A stretch of DNA of 64,000 nucleotides from Betaproteobacteria bacterium (GCA_900299145.1 OMIN01000098.1:70081-134080), one strand, 5' to 3'; numbered from the stretch's first letter, positions 1 to 8,879 are shown. Numbers and translations: made by a program. The notes: generated from the sequence alone by a model not told the origin.

Positions 1-2
1 AC

Positions 3-461
3 CATCGGTGCGAAGACCGCACCGGCCATCGCGTGCTGGATATTTTTGAGGAGGAAGGCGTTGATCTGCGCGCGGTGACTGTCGGCCACTGCAACGATTC
101 CCTGGATCCGGATTACGTCATCGGGCTCGCCCGGCGCGGCGCGACCATAGGCCTTGACCGCTACAATCCGAACCGTACGCCGGCCGAGCTCGAACGGCGC
201 GCGCAACTGGCGCTGGACGTCATCAAGGCGGGCTACGCCAGCCACATGACGTTAAGTCATGATCGCGCTGCGTTTTCCATCAACGGCGGCCCGCCCACGG
301 GCGGACCACGGCCGGAAGACGCGGATTGCTATGTGCGCGTTTCGCAGCAGGAGATTCCCTGGCTGCTCGCGCACGGGGCAACCGAAGCGGATATTCAGGC
401 GTCGCTCGTTGGGGCGGTGCGCGCCATGTTTGAAGCGGCCAGCGCCATGAAACGCGGGTAA
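3..461 (+). CDS. phosphotriesterase-family metal hydrolase, C-terminal part (5' end outside window)
   Basis: The reading frame is open from the left edge of the window, so the gene starts upstream; 152 residues are visible. The stretch EDRTGHRVLDIFEEEGVDL, then VTVGHCNDSLDPDY and a late TLSHDRA, match the second half of the amidohydrolase-fold phosphotriesterase family: the GHxxD histidine is a metal ligand and the Asp of SHD is the catalytic and metal-binding aspartate. Members hydrolyse lactones or phosphotriesters. The substrate cannot be told from this fragment. The TAA at 459–461 ends the gene 42 bases before the end of the convergent cupin gene. Confidence 0.8.
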   Translation, partial: HRCEDRTGHRVLDIFEEEGVDLRAVTVGHCNDSLDPDYVIGLARRGATIGLDRYNPNRTPAELERRAQLALDVIKAGYASHMTLSHDRAAFSINGGPPTGGPRPEDADCYVRVSQQEIPWLLAHGATEADIQASLVGAVRAMFEAASAMKRG

Positions 462-503
462 GAGTGTGCCGCCAACATAGCCACTACCCGTTGGCCACAG
501 ACA

Positions 504-1427
504 TCAGGCTTCGAGCAATTCGAAACCGTCTTTGCCCGCCGCGCAGTCCGGACAAGTCCAGTCCTCCGGCACGTTTTCCCAATGCGTGCCGGGCGCGATG
601 CCATCTTCCGGCGCGCCCTTTTTTTCCTCATAGGCATACGCACACAGCAGGCATTGATAGGATCGCTCGCCTGGCTTTGCGCCTTTGGCAGCCGCGGTTG
701 ATTGTGTTACCGGGTTGGGGAATCTTACGATCAGTCCTTCCATGCCCTCGGCCCCAGCGCGCATCTCGTAGGCGCCTTCCTTGTGGGAGACGTACACCAG
801 CGACATCGCCCGGGCTTCCTTGCTGTCGTGGATCAGGCTGCCTTTTTGCACCACGACAAACAGGCCCTCGCCGATTGACGGGTCAGGCGTGAGCGCCGTT
901 GCGCCTGGCTTCATGCGCAACGTGTAGGTTGCGAGGCCATGTTGGTCTTGCAGTTCAGGCACCGCCTGCAGCAGGACCTTTTCCGCAGTGTCGCTGGGAA
1001 ACGTTACGTCATGCGTGACTTGCCACGGATTGCGGTCGGGCATCTGGTTCAACGCGGCAATCGCCTCGGCTTCGTGTATCGCACCGGTATCCGGCCGAGA
1101 GCGGATGATGAGGCAGGTCAGACTGCTGTCGTCGGCGGCGGTGAACGGCCCGTAAGGCGTGTTCGGACGCGAGAAATGCACGGTGTTGGTTTTGATGTCG
1201 CGCCGTCCCAGCCTGCCCCGGCCGCCGAGCATGATCTGGTACTGCGGCACGTCGTGGAAATGCGGCGTCGATAGCCGCCCGGGTGCAAACGTGACCAGCG
1301 AGGCCAGCGGCAAATCCGGGTTGCCGCGCTTGCCCAGCAACGGTGTCACTACGTTTTGTGAGCCATCGACGCCGGTCCGGGTGACCTGATTCACTTTCGC
1401 GTCGTCGTACGTAATCACGGTTGCCAT
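504..1427 (-). CDS. cupin protein fused to a C-terminal rubredoxin domain
   Basis: 307 residues. The ATG at 1427 is preferred over upstream codons because GGGAGAA sits seven bases before it. The first about 240 residues are a cupin-type protein with TPHFHDVPQYQI in the first barrel and a second barrel-like half, resembling the minus-strand cupin at 45257–46009. The last about 52 residues are a complete rubredoxin: YQCLLC near residue 257 and CPDC near 293, with the typical WENVPEDWTCP segment, so all four iron ligands are present. This would join a metal-dependent cupin (oxygenase or isomerase) to its own one-electron carrier. The fusion is seen directly; the reaction is not known. Confidence 0.85.
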   Translation of the reverse strand: MATVITYDDAKVNQVTRTGVDGSQNVVTPLLGKRGNPDLPLASLVTFAPGRLSTPHFHDVPQYQIMLGGRGRLGRRDIKTNTVHFSRPNTPYGPFTAADDSSLTCLIIRSRPDTGAIHEAEAIAALNQMPDRNPWQVTHDVTFPSDTAEKVLLQAVPELQDQHGLATYTLRMKPGATALTPDPSIGEGLFVVVQKGSLIHDSKEARAMSLVYVSHKEGAYEMRAGAEGMEGLIVRFPNPVTQSTAAAKGAKPGERSYQCLLCAYAYEEKKGAPEDGIAPGTHWENVPEDWTCPDCAAGKDGFELLEA

Positions 1428-1646
1428 AGCGTTCTCCCTGTCGGTCTTTCTGTATGTATGCGCCGCCCGGCCCAACGCCATCAAGGCTGAAGCCACGATG
1501 CATGACGAGCGGAAATCTCGTTTAGTATAGTCGCAGTTCAGCGCCCGGGCGCATAGCTGTACCGTGCGGAGTTTTCATCGCTGTGCCCTGTGCGGATTGC
1601 CATGATGAGGCAGGTTGCTTTCGGGTCATTCAGATCAGTGTTGATA

Positions 1647-1664
1647 TAAGTAATTGTTTTATAA
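1647..1664 (+). repeat. AT-rich boundary motif, copy 1
   Basis: TAAGTAATTGTTTTAT, followed at once by AAGGAAA and the amidase ATG at 1673. Matches the consensus TAAGTATTTGTTTTTATTGA in the sense orientation. The same leader layout recurs at 44367 and 57427. Confidence 0.7.
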
Positions 1665-1672
1665 GGAAATTT

Positions 1673-2845
1673 ATGAGTATTCTCGATCAAGACAAACTCG
1701 GCGCCTTTTGCCGTCACACCCATGTGGAAATGCAGGGCGCGGCCAGCGGCACGCTCGCGGGGCTCACGTTTGGGCTGAAAGACATTTTCGACGTGGCAGG
1801 CCACAAGACCGCATTCGGTTGCCCCGACTGGCTGCGTACGCATGAGGCTGCCAAAGTGCATTCAGTGGTCGCGAAAAAGCTGCTCGATGCCGGCGCGCAT
1901 CTCGTGGGCAAGACGCACACCGAGGAAATGGCGTTTAGCCTCACTGGCGAGAATGCTCATTACGGCACGCCGGTCAATGTGGCTGCGCCGGGGCGCGTGC
2001 CGGGCGGGTCGTCCAGCGGCTCGGCCGCGGCGGTGGCGGGCAAGCTGGTGGATTTCGCCATCGGCAGCGACACCGGCGGTTCGGTGCGCGGGCCGGCGAG
2101 TTTTTGCGGCATCTATGGCATAAGGCCCACACATGGGCGTATTTCGCTCGAAGGCGTGTGCCCGCTGGCGCCGGGGTTTGATACCTGCGGCTGGTTCGCA
2201 CGCGACGCGGATTTGATGGCGCGGGTGGGCGATGTGCTGCTCGGTGGCAAGGCAGCCACGCCGGGGCGCATTCTTCTGGCGCAGGACGCGTTTGCGCTTG
2301 CCACACCCGAAGCGCAGGCCGCGCTGCAACCCGCGCTGGCGCACGTCACCCAGGTGTTGGGCAAAGCGGAGCCGGTGACGGTTAGCGCGGAAGGCTTGAA
2401 CAACTGGTTTGAAGTGTTTCGCGTGCTGCAGTTCGCGGAAATCTGGGACACGCATCGTGAGTGGGTGATGCGCGAACGGCCGAATTTCGGCATCGCCATC
2501 GGCAAGCGCTTTGAAGCAGTGGCGAAAGTCACGGCGGCAGAGGTGGCGCAAATGAAACCCAAGCGCGAGGAAATCGCCGGGCGGATCGACAAGCTGCTCG
2601 CCAACAACGCGGTGCTGTTGTTGCCCAGCGTGCCGGATGTCGCGCCGCTGCTCAATTGTCCGCACGATCAGACCACGGCGTTTCGTGAACGCGCGATGGG
2701 CATGCTGTGCATTTCCGGCATCGGGCGGCTGCCGCAGGTAAGTTTGCCGCTCGCGAATGTCAACGGCCTGCCGCTGGGCTTGTCGATTGCAGCGGCGCGC
2801 GGCAACGATGAAATGCTGTTAGCGTTGGCGAAAAAAATAAATTAA
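1673..2845 (+). CDS. amidase-signature family hydrolase (GatA-like)
   Basis: 390 residues, shorter than GatA (about 480), so more likely a stand-alone amidase than the glutamyl-tRNA amidotransferase subunit; no gatB or gatC is nearby. The Ser-cisSer-Lys triad is visible: Lys in GLTFGLKDIFDVAG, the glycine/serine stretch GGSSSGSAAAVAGKLVDFAI, and SDTGGSVRGPASFCG. The start is the ATG at 1673, with AAGGAAA five bases upstream; an ORF extension to 1583 has no ribosome site. It probably hydrolyses a small amide. It is flanked by two inverted copies of the AT-rich motif (1647 and 2838), the second overlapping its stop codon. Confidence 0.88.
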   Translation: MSILDQDKLGAFCRHTHVEMQGAASGTLAGLTFGLKDIFDVAGHKTAFGCPDWLRTHEAAKVHSVVAKKLLDAGAHLVGKTHTEEMAFSLTGENAHYGTPVNVAAPGRVPGGSSSGSAAAVAGKLVDFAIGSDTGGSVRGPASFCGIYGIRPTHGRISLEGVCPLAPGFDTCGWFARDADLMARVGDVLLGGKAATPGRILLAQDAFALATPEAQAALQPALAHVTQVLGKAEPVTVSAEGLNNWFEVFRVLQFAEIWDTHREWVMRERPNFGIAIGKRFEAVAKVTAAEVAQMKPKREEIAGRIDKLLANNAVLLLPSVPDVAPLLNCPHDQTTAFRERAMGMLCISGIGRLPQVSLPLANVNGLPLGLSIAAARGNDEMLLALAKKIN

Positions 2846-2857
2846 AACAAATACTTA
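2838..2857 (-). repeat. AT-rich boundary motif, copy 2
   Basis: On the plus strand it ends AAAACAAATACTTA, the reverse complement of the consensus. It overlaps the amidase TAA at 2843–2845 and lies 15 bases before the PhzF-like ATG. Confidence 0.7.
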
Positions 2858-2872
2858 TGGAATAGATTTGCT

Positions 2873-3745
2873 ATGCCTCGCCACGCCTACCGCATTGTCA
2901 ACGTGTTTGCCGATGCCGCATCCCCGCAGCATCCGCTCACCGGCAACCCGCTGTGCGTATTTGAAAACGGTGCAGCCATCGACGACAAAACCCAGCAGGC
3001 GCTGGCGCAGCAATTCAATCTGTCGGAAAGTGTTTTTATTCTGCCGTCGAACAAAGCCACGGCGCGCATCCGCATTTACACCACCGCGTACGAGATGCCG
3101 TTTGCAGGCCATCCGACATTGGGCGCCGCGCATGTGGTGCGCGCGCTTCGTGGTGAGAGCGGCGCGGTCGACGCGCTGACGCTCGAAACGCTGGCGGGCG
3201 TTATTCCGGTGAACGCGCGCGGTGACGAGTGGACGCTCAAGGCCAACGCGCCGGTTGCGCGGCCGCTTGCCATGGATGACGCAGCGTTCGCTGAGCTGAT
3301 GGGGCTAAACATTGGTGATCTGGCACGGCCACCGGTTTGGGTCAGCACCGGTAACGAGCAACTCATCGCGCCTCTCGCCAGCGTTGAGGCCGTGCGCCGT
3401 TGCCGCCCCGATGCCGCGAGAATGGCAAAACTGAAAGAGCCCGCTGACGCCGGCAAAATTCTGGCGTGGGCAAACCTGCCCAACGGAGAAATCCTCGCAC
3501 GATTTTTTCTACTCAATCACGGCACCCTGCGCGAAGACTTCGGTACCGGCAGCGCCGCCGCCAATCTGTGCGGCTGGTTCGTCACGCAGCAAAATCCGCC
3601 GCTGCCGCTGCCGCTGCAACGCGTGATGTGGCAGGGCGAACCCATAGGCCGCCCGGCGAAACTTATGCTGAATGTGGACGCGCAAGGCGATATACGCATC
3701 GGCGGCCGCGTGGTGGAATTGGGCGCGGGGTCGGTCTCGCTGTAA
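2873..3745 (+). CDS. PhzF-family isomerase/epimerase-like protein
   Basis: 290 residues, the usual length of the PhzF fold (two diaminopimelate-epimerase-like halves). The N-terminal VNVFADAASPQHPLTGNPLCVF, the catalytic glutamate in NLSESVFI, the MPFAGHPTLGAAHV motif and the C-terminal DFGTGSAAANLCGW loop are all present. No phenazine genes surround it, so the phenazine reaction itself is unlikely; most homologues have unknown substrates. It follows the amidase by 27 bases, suggesting co-transcription. Confidence 0.87.
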   Translation: MPRHAYRIVNVFADAASPQHPLTGNPLCVFENGAAIDDKTQQALAQQFNLSESVFILPSNKATARIRIYTTAYEMPFAGHPTLGAAHVVRALRGESGAVDALTLETLAGVIPVNARGDEWTLKANAPVARPLAMDDAAFAELMGLNIGDLARPPVWVSTGNEQLIAPLASVEAVRRCRPDAARMAKLKEPADAGKILAWANLPNGEILARFFLLNHGTLREDFGTGSAAANLCGWFVTQQNPPLPLPLQRVMWQGEPIGRPAKLMLNVDAQGDIRIGGRVVELGAGSVSL

Positions 3746-3871
3746 CCGCTTTATGCGTATGGCGTACGGGCGCATCCGGGTGCACAATGCGGCGAGACGC
3801 ATTGCTTCAAATCTCCCTTGTCTGTTTCCGTTTTTCCATCATCTGTCACCCATCCCCGTGAGGAGAGCGCC

Positions 3872-5143
3872 ATGGACCACAACGCCAGCACCAATGCCCG
3901 CCGTGAATTTCTGAAGTTTCTGGCGGCAAGCCCCTGTTTGACCGCCACATCCGCCGGCGGCATTGCCGCACTGTTGCAACGGGAGAGTCTTGCACAGGAC
4001 ATTCGTTCCAGCAGTTTCACCAGCATCATGCGCGATCGCATGAGTGTGGTGGAAAATCCGAAGGACGCGCTGACAGTATTCGACATGGAAGCCACCGCGC
4101 GCACCAAGGTGCATCAGGGCCACTGGTCATACATGGCGAGCGGCACGGATGACGACACGACGCTATTCGCCAACCGCGAAGGTTTTCGGCAGTTGCAGTT
4201 GCGGCCGCGCCGCTTGCGGGACGCGACCAAAGTCGATACGCGCGCAGAGTGGTGGGGCAACACTTACAGCAGCCCGATTTTTACCTGCCCCACCGGCGGA
4301 CAAGGCTCGTTTCACCCGGAGGGCGAATTGGCGGTGGGCCGTGCCACGCGCGCGCGCAACAACGTGCAAATGCTCTCCACCTCGACCGGCATTTCCATCG
4401 AGGACGTCACCAAGGCGCATGGCCGGCCGGTGTGGCAGCAGTTTTACGCGCCGAATTCGTGGGATGCGAGTGTGCAGTTGATGAAGCGTTTTCAGGCCAA
4501 CGGCGTGACGGTGCTCGCGCTCACCTGCGACAATACCACCGGGCGCTTTAGTGAAACGTATTTGCGCACACGCCCCAAAGACATGAACCAGTGCGAGGCG
4601 TGCCACAAGGGCGGGCCGGAAGTAGGCCGCCACCGCCCGATGCGCGACGGTATTGACTACTCAAAGTTGCGTTCGTCCGACCCGGCGATGGACTGGAAAT
4701 TTGTCGCGCGCGTGCGCGACTACTGGAAGGGCAAATTCATCCTGAAGGGCATCGACACGCACGAAGACGCGAAGCTCTGTCTCGAACACGGGCTCGACGG
4801 CATACTGGTGTCGAACCATGGCGGGCGCTCCACCGAAACCGGGCGCGGCACGATTGAAGCATTGCCCGAAGTCGTTGCCGCGGTGGGCGGCAAGATACCG
4901 GTGTTTCTCGACGGCGGCGTGCGCCGAGGCACCGATGTGTTCAAGGCGTTGGCGTTGGGTGCCGCCGGCGTGGGCATCGGCCGCCCGACGCTGTGGGGGC
5001 TCGGCTCGTTCGGTGAAGCTGGCGTAACCCGCGTGCTGGAAATCCTTCAGGCGGAACTTAAGCTGGTGATGGGCAACTGCGGCACGCAACGCCTGGCTGA
5101 TATCAACAAAGACTACGTAACGTCGCGCAACTGGCGTTTGTAG
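3872..5143 (+). CDS. Tat-exported FMN-dependent alpha-hydroxyacid dehydrogenase with a CxxCH motif
   Basis: 423 residues, start at the ATG at 3872 with AGGAGAG just upstream. It begins with a twin-arginine signal (ARREFLKFLAAS, residues 9–20), unusual for the lactate/mandelate dehydrogenase family, which is normally cytoplasmic or membrane-associated. The FMN barrel is intact: WSYMASGTDDD near residue 88, ILKGIDTHEDA, LVSNHGGR with the catalytic histidine, and FLDGGVRRGTDVFKALALGA. In the variable loop there is CEACH at residues 241–245, a potential covalent haem c site. Oxidation of a 2-hydroxy acid in the periplasm, passing electrons to cytochrome c, is inferred from this and from the cytochrome gene about 1.4 kb downstream. 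Confidence 0.85.
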   Translation: MDHNASTNARREFLKFLAASPCLTATSAGGIAALLQRESLAQDIRSSSFTSIMRDRMSVVENPKDALTVFDMEATARTKVHQGHWSYMASGTDDDTTLFANREGFRQLQLRPRRLRDATKVDTRAEWWGNTYSSPIFTCPTGGQGSFHPEGELAVGRATRARNNVQMLSTSTGISIEDVTKAHGRPVWQQFYAPNSWDASVQLMKRFQANGVTVLALTCDNTTGRFSETYLRTRPKDMNQCEACHKGGPEVGRHRPMRDGIDYSKLRSSDPAMDWKFVARVRDYWKGKFILKGIDTHEDAKLCLEHGLDGILVSNHGGRSTETGRGTIEALPEVVAAVGGKIPVFLDGGVRRGTDVFKALALGAAGVGIGRPTLWGLGSFGEAGVTRVLEILQAELKLVMGNCGTQRLADINKDYVTSRNWRL

Positions 5144-5299
5144 AGCGTTCGTAGGGCGCTCGCAGGGCACTCATGGCCGGCGCACGGATTTTATTGACGA
5201 CGGCATGTTAAACTCGATTCCGCAATGCGCGACTATGGCACGGGGCGGGTGGTCCGCAGGCTAGCGGCCAAGAAATCATATTGAATCCAGGAAGACACC

Positions 5300-6553
5300 A
5301 TGATCAAGACAACTCGATTGCGTTTCTCCGCCAGATTGGCGCGAACCCTCAGCTTAGGCGCTGCCGCACTGCTGGCGCATAACGCCTGCGCGCAAGCGCC
5401 TGCCGCGCCTGCGGCGCCACCCTCGTGGCAACAGGGCCGCTCGGCGGATCAGGCCAGTTCCACGCTGCATCCGTTTGCACCGCATTTCACCGGGCGTGCG
5501 TCCAAGGATTTGCCGCTGGACAAGCTCAAGCTGCCACCCGGGTTCAAGGCCGAGGTTTGGGTGGAAGGCGTGCCAGAGGCGCGCTCGCTGGCGCTGGGTG
5601 ACAAGGGCACGGTGTTCGTCAGCAATCGCAACCTGACGGATGTTTACGCCATCGTTGATCGCGGCGGCTCGCGAGAAATCAAAAAAATCCTCAGCGGGAT
5701 GAAGTCACCGAACGGGGTCGCCTTTAACAAGGGGACACTGTATGTGGCCGAACGCCATCGCATTACGCGCTATGATGGTATCGAGGACGCACTCGACAAT
5801 CCGCCGGCGGCCAAGGTCGTGATCGACAACCTTGACCCGTCGCAGCAGGCCGGCCACTTCTGGAAATATCTGGCGATGGGGCCGGACGGCAAGTTGTATT
5901 TCAACGTCGGCTCGCCGGGCAATATCGTGATCCCGAATTATAATCAGGCCACCATGCAGCGTGTCGATCCGAATAGCGGCGTGCTGGAGACCGTGGCGCA
6001 CGGCGTGCGCAACTCGGTGGGCATGGATTGGCACCCGCGCACGAAAGAGTTGTGGTTCACCAACCACGCGCGCGACTGGATCAGCGACGATTTGCCCAAC
6101 GACACACTGCACCGTCTGTCGCGGCGAAACATGCACTTCGGCTATCCGTTCTGCCATCAGGGCGACTTGCAGGACCCCGATCTGGGCAAGGGGCGCTCGT
6201 GCAAGGAGTTCGATGCGCCTGCCGCCAAGCTGGGGCCGCACATCGCGCCGCTCGGTATGCGTTTTTATACCGGCAAAATGTTCCCGGCGGAATACCAGAA
6301 CAACATTTTCATCGCCATGCACGGCTCGTGGAATCGCAACACCAAGCACGGTTACAACGTGATGCGCGTGACGCTGGATGGCGCTGGCAAGGTCACCGGC
6401 ATGAAACCATTCCTCGAAGGCTTCCTCGAAAACGACAAAGGCGATCCGCCGATGTGGGGCCGCCCGGTCGACGTGCTGCAAGTGCGCGACGGCGCGCTGT
6501 TGGTGTCGGACGACTTCAACGGCATCATCTATCGCATCAGCTACAAGAAGTGA
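5300..6553 (+). CDS. PQQ-type sugar/sorbosone dehydrogenase-like beta-propeller, secreted
   Basis: 417 residues with a cleavable signal peptide (LSLGAAALLAHNACAQA, residues 18–34). The rest resembles the soluble glucose/L-sorbosone dehydrogenase beta-propeller family: LPPGFKAEVWVEGVPEARSL, MGPDGKLYFNVGS, GVRNSVGMDWHP and HGSWNRNTKHGYNVMRV. Such enzymes oxidise sugars or aldehydes in the periplasm using PQQ. The stop codon overlaps the GTG of a diheme cytochrome c gene, so the pair is translationally coupled and the cytochrome is the probable electron acceptor. Substrate unknown. Confidence 0.83.
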   Translation: MIKTTRLRFSARLARTLSLGAAALLAHNACAQAPAAPAAPPSWQQGRSADQASSTLHPFAPHFTGRASKDLPLDKLKLPPGFKAEVWVEGVPEARSLALGDKGTVFVSNRNLTDVYAIVDRGGSREIKKILSGMKSPNGVAFNKGTLYVAERHRITRYDGIEDALDNPPAAKVVIDNLDPSQQAGHFWKYLAMGPDGKLYFNVGSPGNIVIPNYNQATMQRVDPNSGVLETVAHGVRNSVGMDWHPRTKELWFTNHARDWISDDLPNDTLHRLSRRNMHFGYPFCHQGDLQDPDLGKGRSCKEFDAPAAKLGPHIAPLGMRFYTGKMFPAEYQNNIFIAMHGSWNRNTKHGYNVMRVTLDGAGKVTGMKPFLEGFLENDKGDPPMWGRPVDVLQVRDGALLVSDDFNGIIYRISYKK

Positions 6554-7143
6554 GACTCGCGGCAGTAACCAACACGGCGGCGGTCGTATTCGCCGCCGTG
6601 TTTTTGTTGAGCCCCGTGGCCACTGCCGCGGATGCGGCGGCGGGCGAGCAAAAAGCGCAGGTGTGCGTGGCCTGTCACGGGCCGCAGGGCAATTCGGCGC
6701 AACCGGCGGTTCCGTCGCTCGCCGGCCAGCCCGCGCAGTTCATTGCCACGCAGTTGCTGATGTTCCGCGAAGGCCGCCGCAAGGAAGCGCAAATGTCGGC
6801 GTTCGCGGCGGGGCTTTCCAATGCGGATTTGAACAACATCGCGGTGTATTTCGCGGTACAAAAGCTGGCGGCTCCCACGCGCGTGACTGAGCCTGCCGTT
6901 GCTGAAGCGGGCGCGCGCCTCGCCAAACAGTACAATTGCACGCAGTGCCACGGCGCGGCATTAAAAGGTCAGCAGCACATTCCGCGTCTGGCGGGGCAGC
7001 AGGCCGAGTATCTGAAAGTTCAGTTGCGTGGCTTCAAGGCGGGCGCCCGTTTTGACATGGACGGCCAGATGACCTCTGCCGCACAGGCATTGAGCGAGGC
7101 CGACATCACAGCGCTGGCCGATTACATGGCCGGGCTGGAATAG
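6550..7143 (+). CDS. diheme class I cytochrome c (c4-like)
   Basis: 197 residues. The start is a GTG at 6550 that shares four bases with the preceding stop (GTGA); a much longer ORF in this frame runs into the upstream gene and is not real at its 5' end. A signal peptide (AAVVFAAVFLLSPVATAADA) is followed by two haem c domains with CVACH and CTQCH and the usual distal-methionine region after each. The two-domain layout resembles cytochrome c4. Partner of the upstream PQQ-type dehydrogenase by coupling. Confidence 0.88.
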   Translation: MRLAAVTNTAAVVFAAVFLLSPVATAADAAAGEQKAQVCVACHGPQGNSAQPAVPSLAGQPAQFIATQLLMFREGRRKEAQMSAFAAGLSNADLNNIAVYFAVQKLAAPTRVTEPAVAEAGARLAKQYNCTQCHGAALKGQQHIPRLAGQQAEYLKVQLRGFKAGARFDMDGQMTSAAQALSEADITALADYMAGLE

Positions 7144-7177
7144 TTTCGCGTTGCGCCAAAGCGTAGTGGCCTGATTT

Positions 7178-7747
7178 GTGCTGATTTACATTCACGGATT
7201 CAACAGCGCGCCGGCGTCGTTCAAGGCGCGGCTGATCGGCGCGCGCATGCACGCGTTGGGGCGTGAACAGGAATATTTCGTGCCGGCGTTGCCGCATCGT
7301 CCCGCCGAAGCGATGGCACTTTTATGTGATTTGCTGGATAAACATTCGATCGCGGCGCTCATCGGCAGTTCATTGGGCGGCTTTTACGCGACTTATCTCG
7401 CCGAGCGATACGGTGCGCGAGCGGTACTGGTGAATCCCGCCGTCAAGCCCTATAAGCTGCTGCGCAATTATCTTGGGCCGCAGAAGAATCTTTTCACCGG
7501 CGCCGAATACGAACTCACGGTGCAACATGTGACCGAACTGGAGGCACTGGAAACTACTGCCATCACGCCCGAACGTTACTTGCTGCTTACGCGCACCGGC
7601 GACGAAGTGCTGGATTACCGCGACGGCGTGGAAAAATATCGCGGTGCGCGGCAGCACGTGATCGCGGGCGGCGACCACGGCTTTGATGACTTCGAAAACT
7701 ATCTCGATGAAACGCTCGCTTTTTGTGGTGTGCTGCCGGCGGTTTGA
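7178..7747 (+). CDS. yqiA: YqiA-family alpha/beta hydrolase (esterase)
   Basis: 189 residues from a GTG at 7178. It shows the short alpha/beta hydrolase pattern of the YqiA/UPF0227 family: IYIHGFNSAPASFKA at the N-terminus, nucleophile elbow GSSLGGFYATYLAE, the acid in RTGDEVLDY and the histidine in GGDHGFDDFE. E. coli YqiA hydrolyses acyl-CoA and short esters. Cytoplasmic, no signal peptide. Confidence 0.85.
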   Translation: MLIYIHGFNSAPASFKARLIGARMHALGREQEYFVPALPHRPAEAMALLCDLLDKHSIAALIGSSLGGFYATYLAERYGARAVLVNPAVKPYKLLRNYLGPQKNLFTGAEYELTVQHVTELEALETTAITPERYLLLTRTGDEVLDYRDGVEKYRGARQHVIAGGDHGFDDFENYLDETLAFCGVLPAV

Positions 7748-7823
7748 GGTGCACGGGCTATGGCGTAGGATAGGCAGCAGGCGTTGTTGCCAGGCCGTTA
7801 TTCAGTGACGAAAGGTTTTAAAA

Positions 7824-8879
7824 ATGTTTAATAAAAACAAATACTTACAAAACACCTGCCGATTGATTGCCGTTATTCTGTTGCTCGCCAGCGGATTAGC
7901 GGGCGCGCAGAAACTATCGCGCGCAGCGCCTTTCCCCGAAGCCTCCGAAGAACTGTACGGCATTGGCTCTGGCGGCAAACTGTATGTGTTCGGCGGCTTG
8001 GCGCCCGGCTGGAAGCCCAAGGGCCTGGTCTACGAATACGATCCGGCGAAAGATGCATGGACCAAAAAGAAAAACATGCCGATTGCCTCGCACCATCTCG
8101 CGCTGGCCGAGATGAATGGCAAGATTTATGTATTCGGCGGTTTTAAATATCCCGATAGCGGCCCGGCGGCGTGGCAGCCGATGGACAACGTGTTTGAGTA
8201 CGACCCGGCTGCGGATACATGGAAGCCGCTCGCGCCGCTGCCCACCAGACGTGGCTCGCCCAATGCGGTGGTGGCGAACGGCAAAATTCATGTGATCGGC
8301 GGCGCGGGCTTTCATCCGAACTCAAAAGAAACCGCCGTGCATCCGGCGCGCCCGCATCGCTCGCTTGGGACGCATGAAGTTTACGACCCGGCGAGTAACT
8401 CGTGGGAGACCAAACAGGCGATGCCTACCGCGCGCAATCACGCGGCAGCAGGCTTTGTCGCCGGCAAAATTTATGTGATCGGCGGGCGCATTGGCTCGGC
8501 CTTCATCACACGCGCGAGTAACACCGATATCGTCGAGGTGTATGACGTGGCCGCGGATCAATGGGGCGACTTGAAAGCGCCGATGCCAACACCGCGCAGC
8601 GCCTCGGCATGGGGCGTGCACAAGGGATTGATTTACGTCGCGGGCGGCGAGCAGCGCACCAGCGAGTTTCAGCGCACCTTCCGTGCGGTTGAGGCTTACA
8701 ACCCGGCGAACAACCGTTGGACCGCGTTGCCGCCAATGGAATTCCCGCGTCACGGCTTGGCCGGCGACATCATCAACGGCAAATTTCACCTGGTCAGCGG
8801 CGATGCGGCCTCCGGCGGCGCGCCAGGCACGCATATCGATTCGGACGTGCACGAGGTGATTGATCTGGAAGCCAAGTAG
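7824..8879 (+). CDS. secreted kelch-repeat beta-propeller protein
   Basis: 351 residues. A signal peptide (LIAVILLLASGLAGAQ) is followed by about six kelch repeats, recognisable by GGKLYVFGG, GKIYVFGGF, GKIHVIGGAG, GKIYVIGGR and LIYVAGGEQ blades, each with a downstream YDPA..W element. The first residues, MFNKNKYLQN, are encoded by a copy of the dispersed AT-rich motif (7830–7847); AAAGG lies eight bases before the ATG. Function unknown; such propellers bind sugars or proteins in the periplasm. A strong terminator follows. Confidence 0.85.
   Translation: MFNKNKYLQNTCRLIAVILLLASGLAGAQKLSRAAPFPEASEELYGIGSGGKLYVFGGLAPGWKPKGLVYEYDPAKDAWTKKKNMPIASHHLALAEMNGKIYVFGGFKYPDSGPAAWQPMDNVFEYDPAADTWKPLAPLPTRRGSPNAVVANGKIHVIGGAGFHPNSKETAVHPARPHRSLGTHEVYDPASNSWETKQAMPTARNHAAAGFVAGKIYVIGGRIGSAFITRASNTDIVEVYDVAADQWGDLKAPMPTPRSASAWGVHKGLIYVAGGEQRTSEFQRTFRAVEAYNPANNRWTALPPMEFPRHGLAGDIINGKFHLVSGDAASGGAPGTHIDSDVHEVIDLEAK
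7830..7847 (-). repeat. AT-rich boundary motif, copy 3 (inside a start region)
   Basis: AATAAAAACAAATACTTA, the reverse complement of the consensus, begins six bases after the first base of the kelch-gene ATG and codes for NKNKYL. Confidence 0.7.

Noticed and set aside
6028-6549. Extension of the cytochrome c gene back to 6028
   Set aside because: It overlaps most of the PQQ-type dehydrogenase in another frame and has low-complexity translation; the signal peptide begins at the GTG at 6550.
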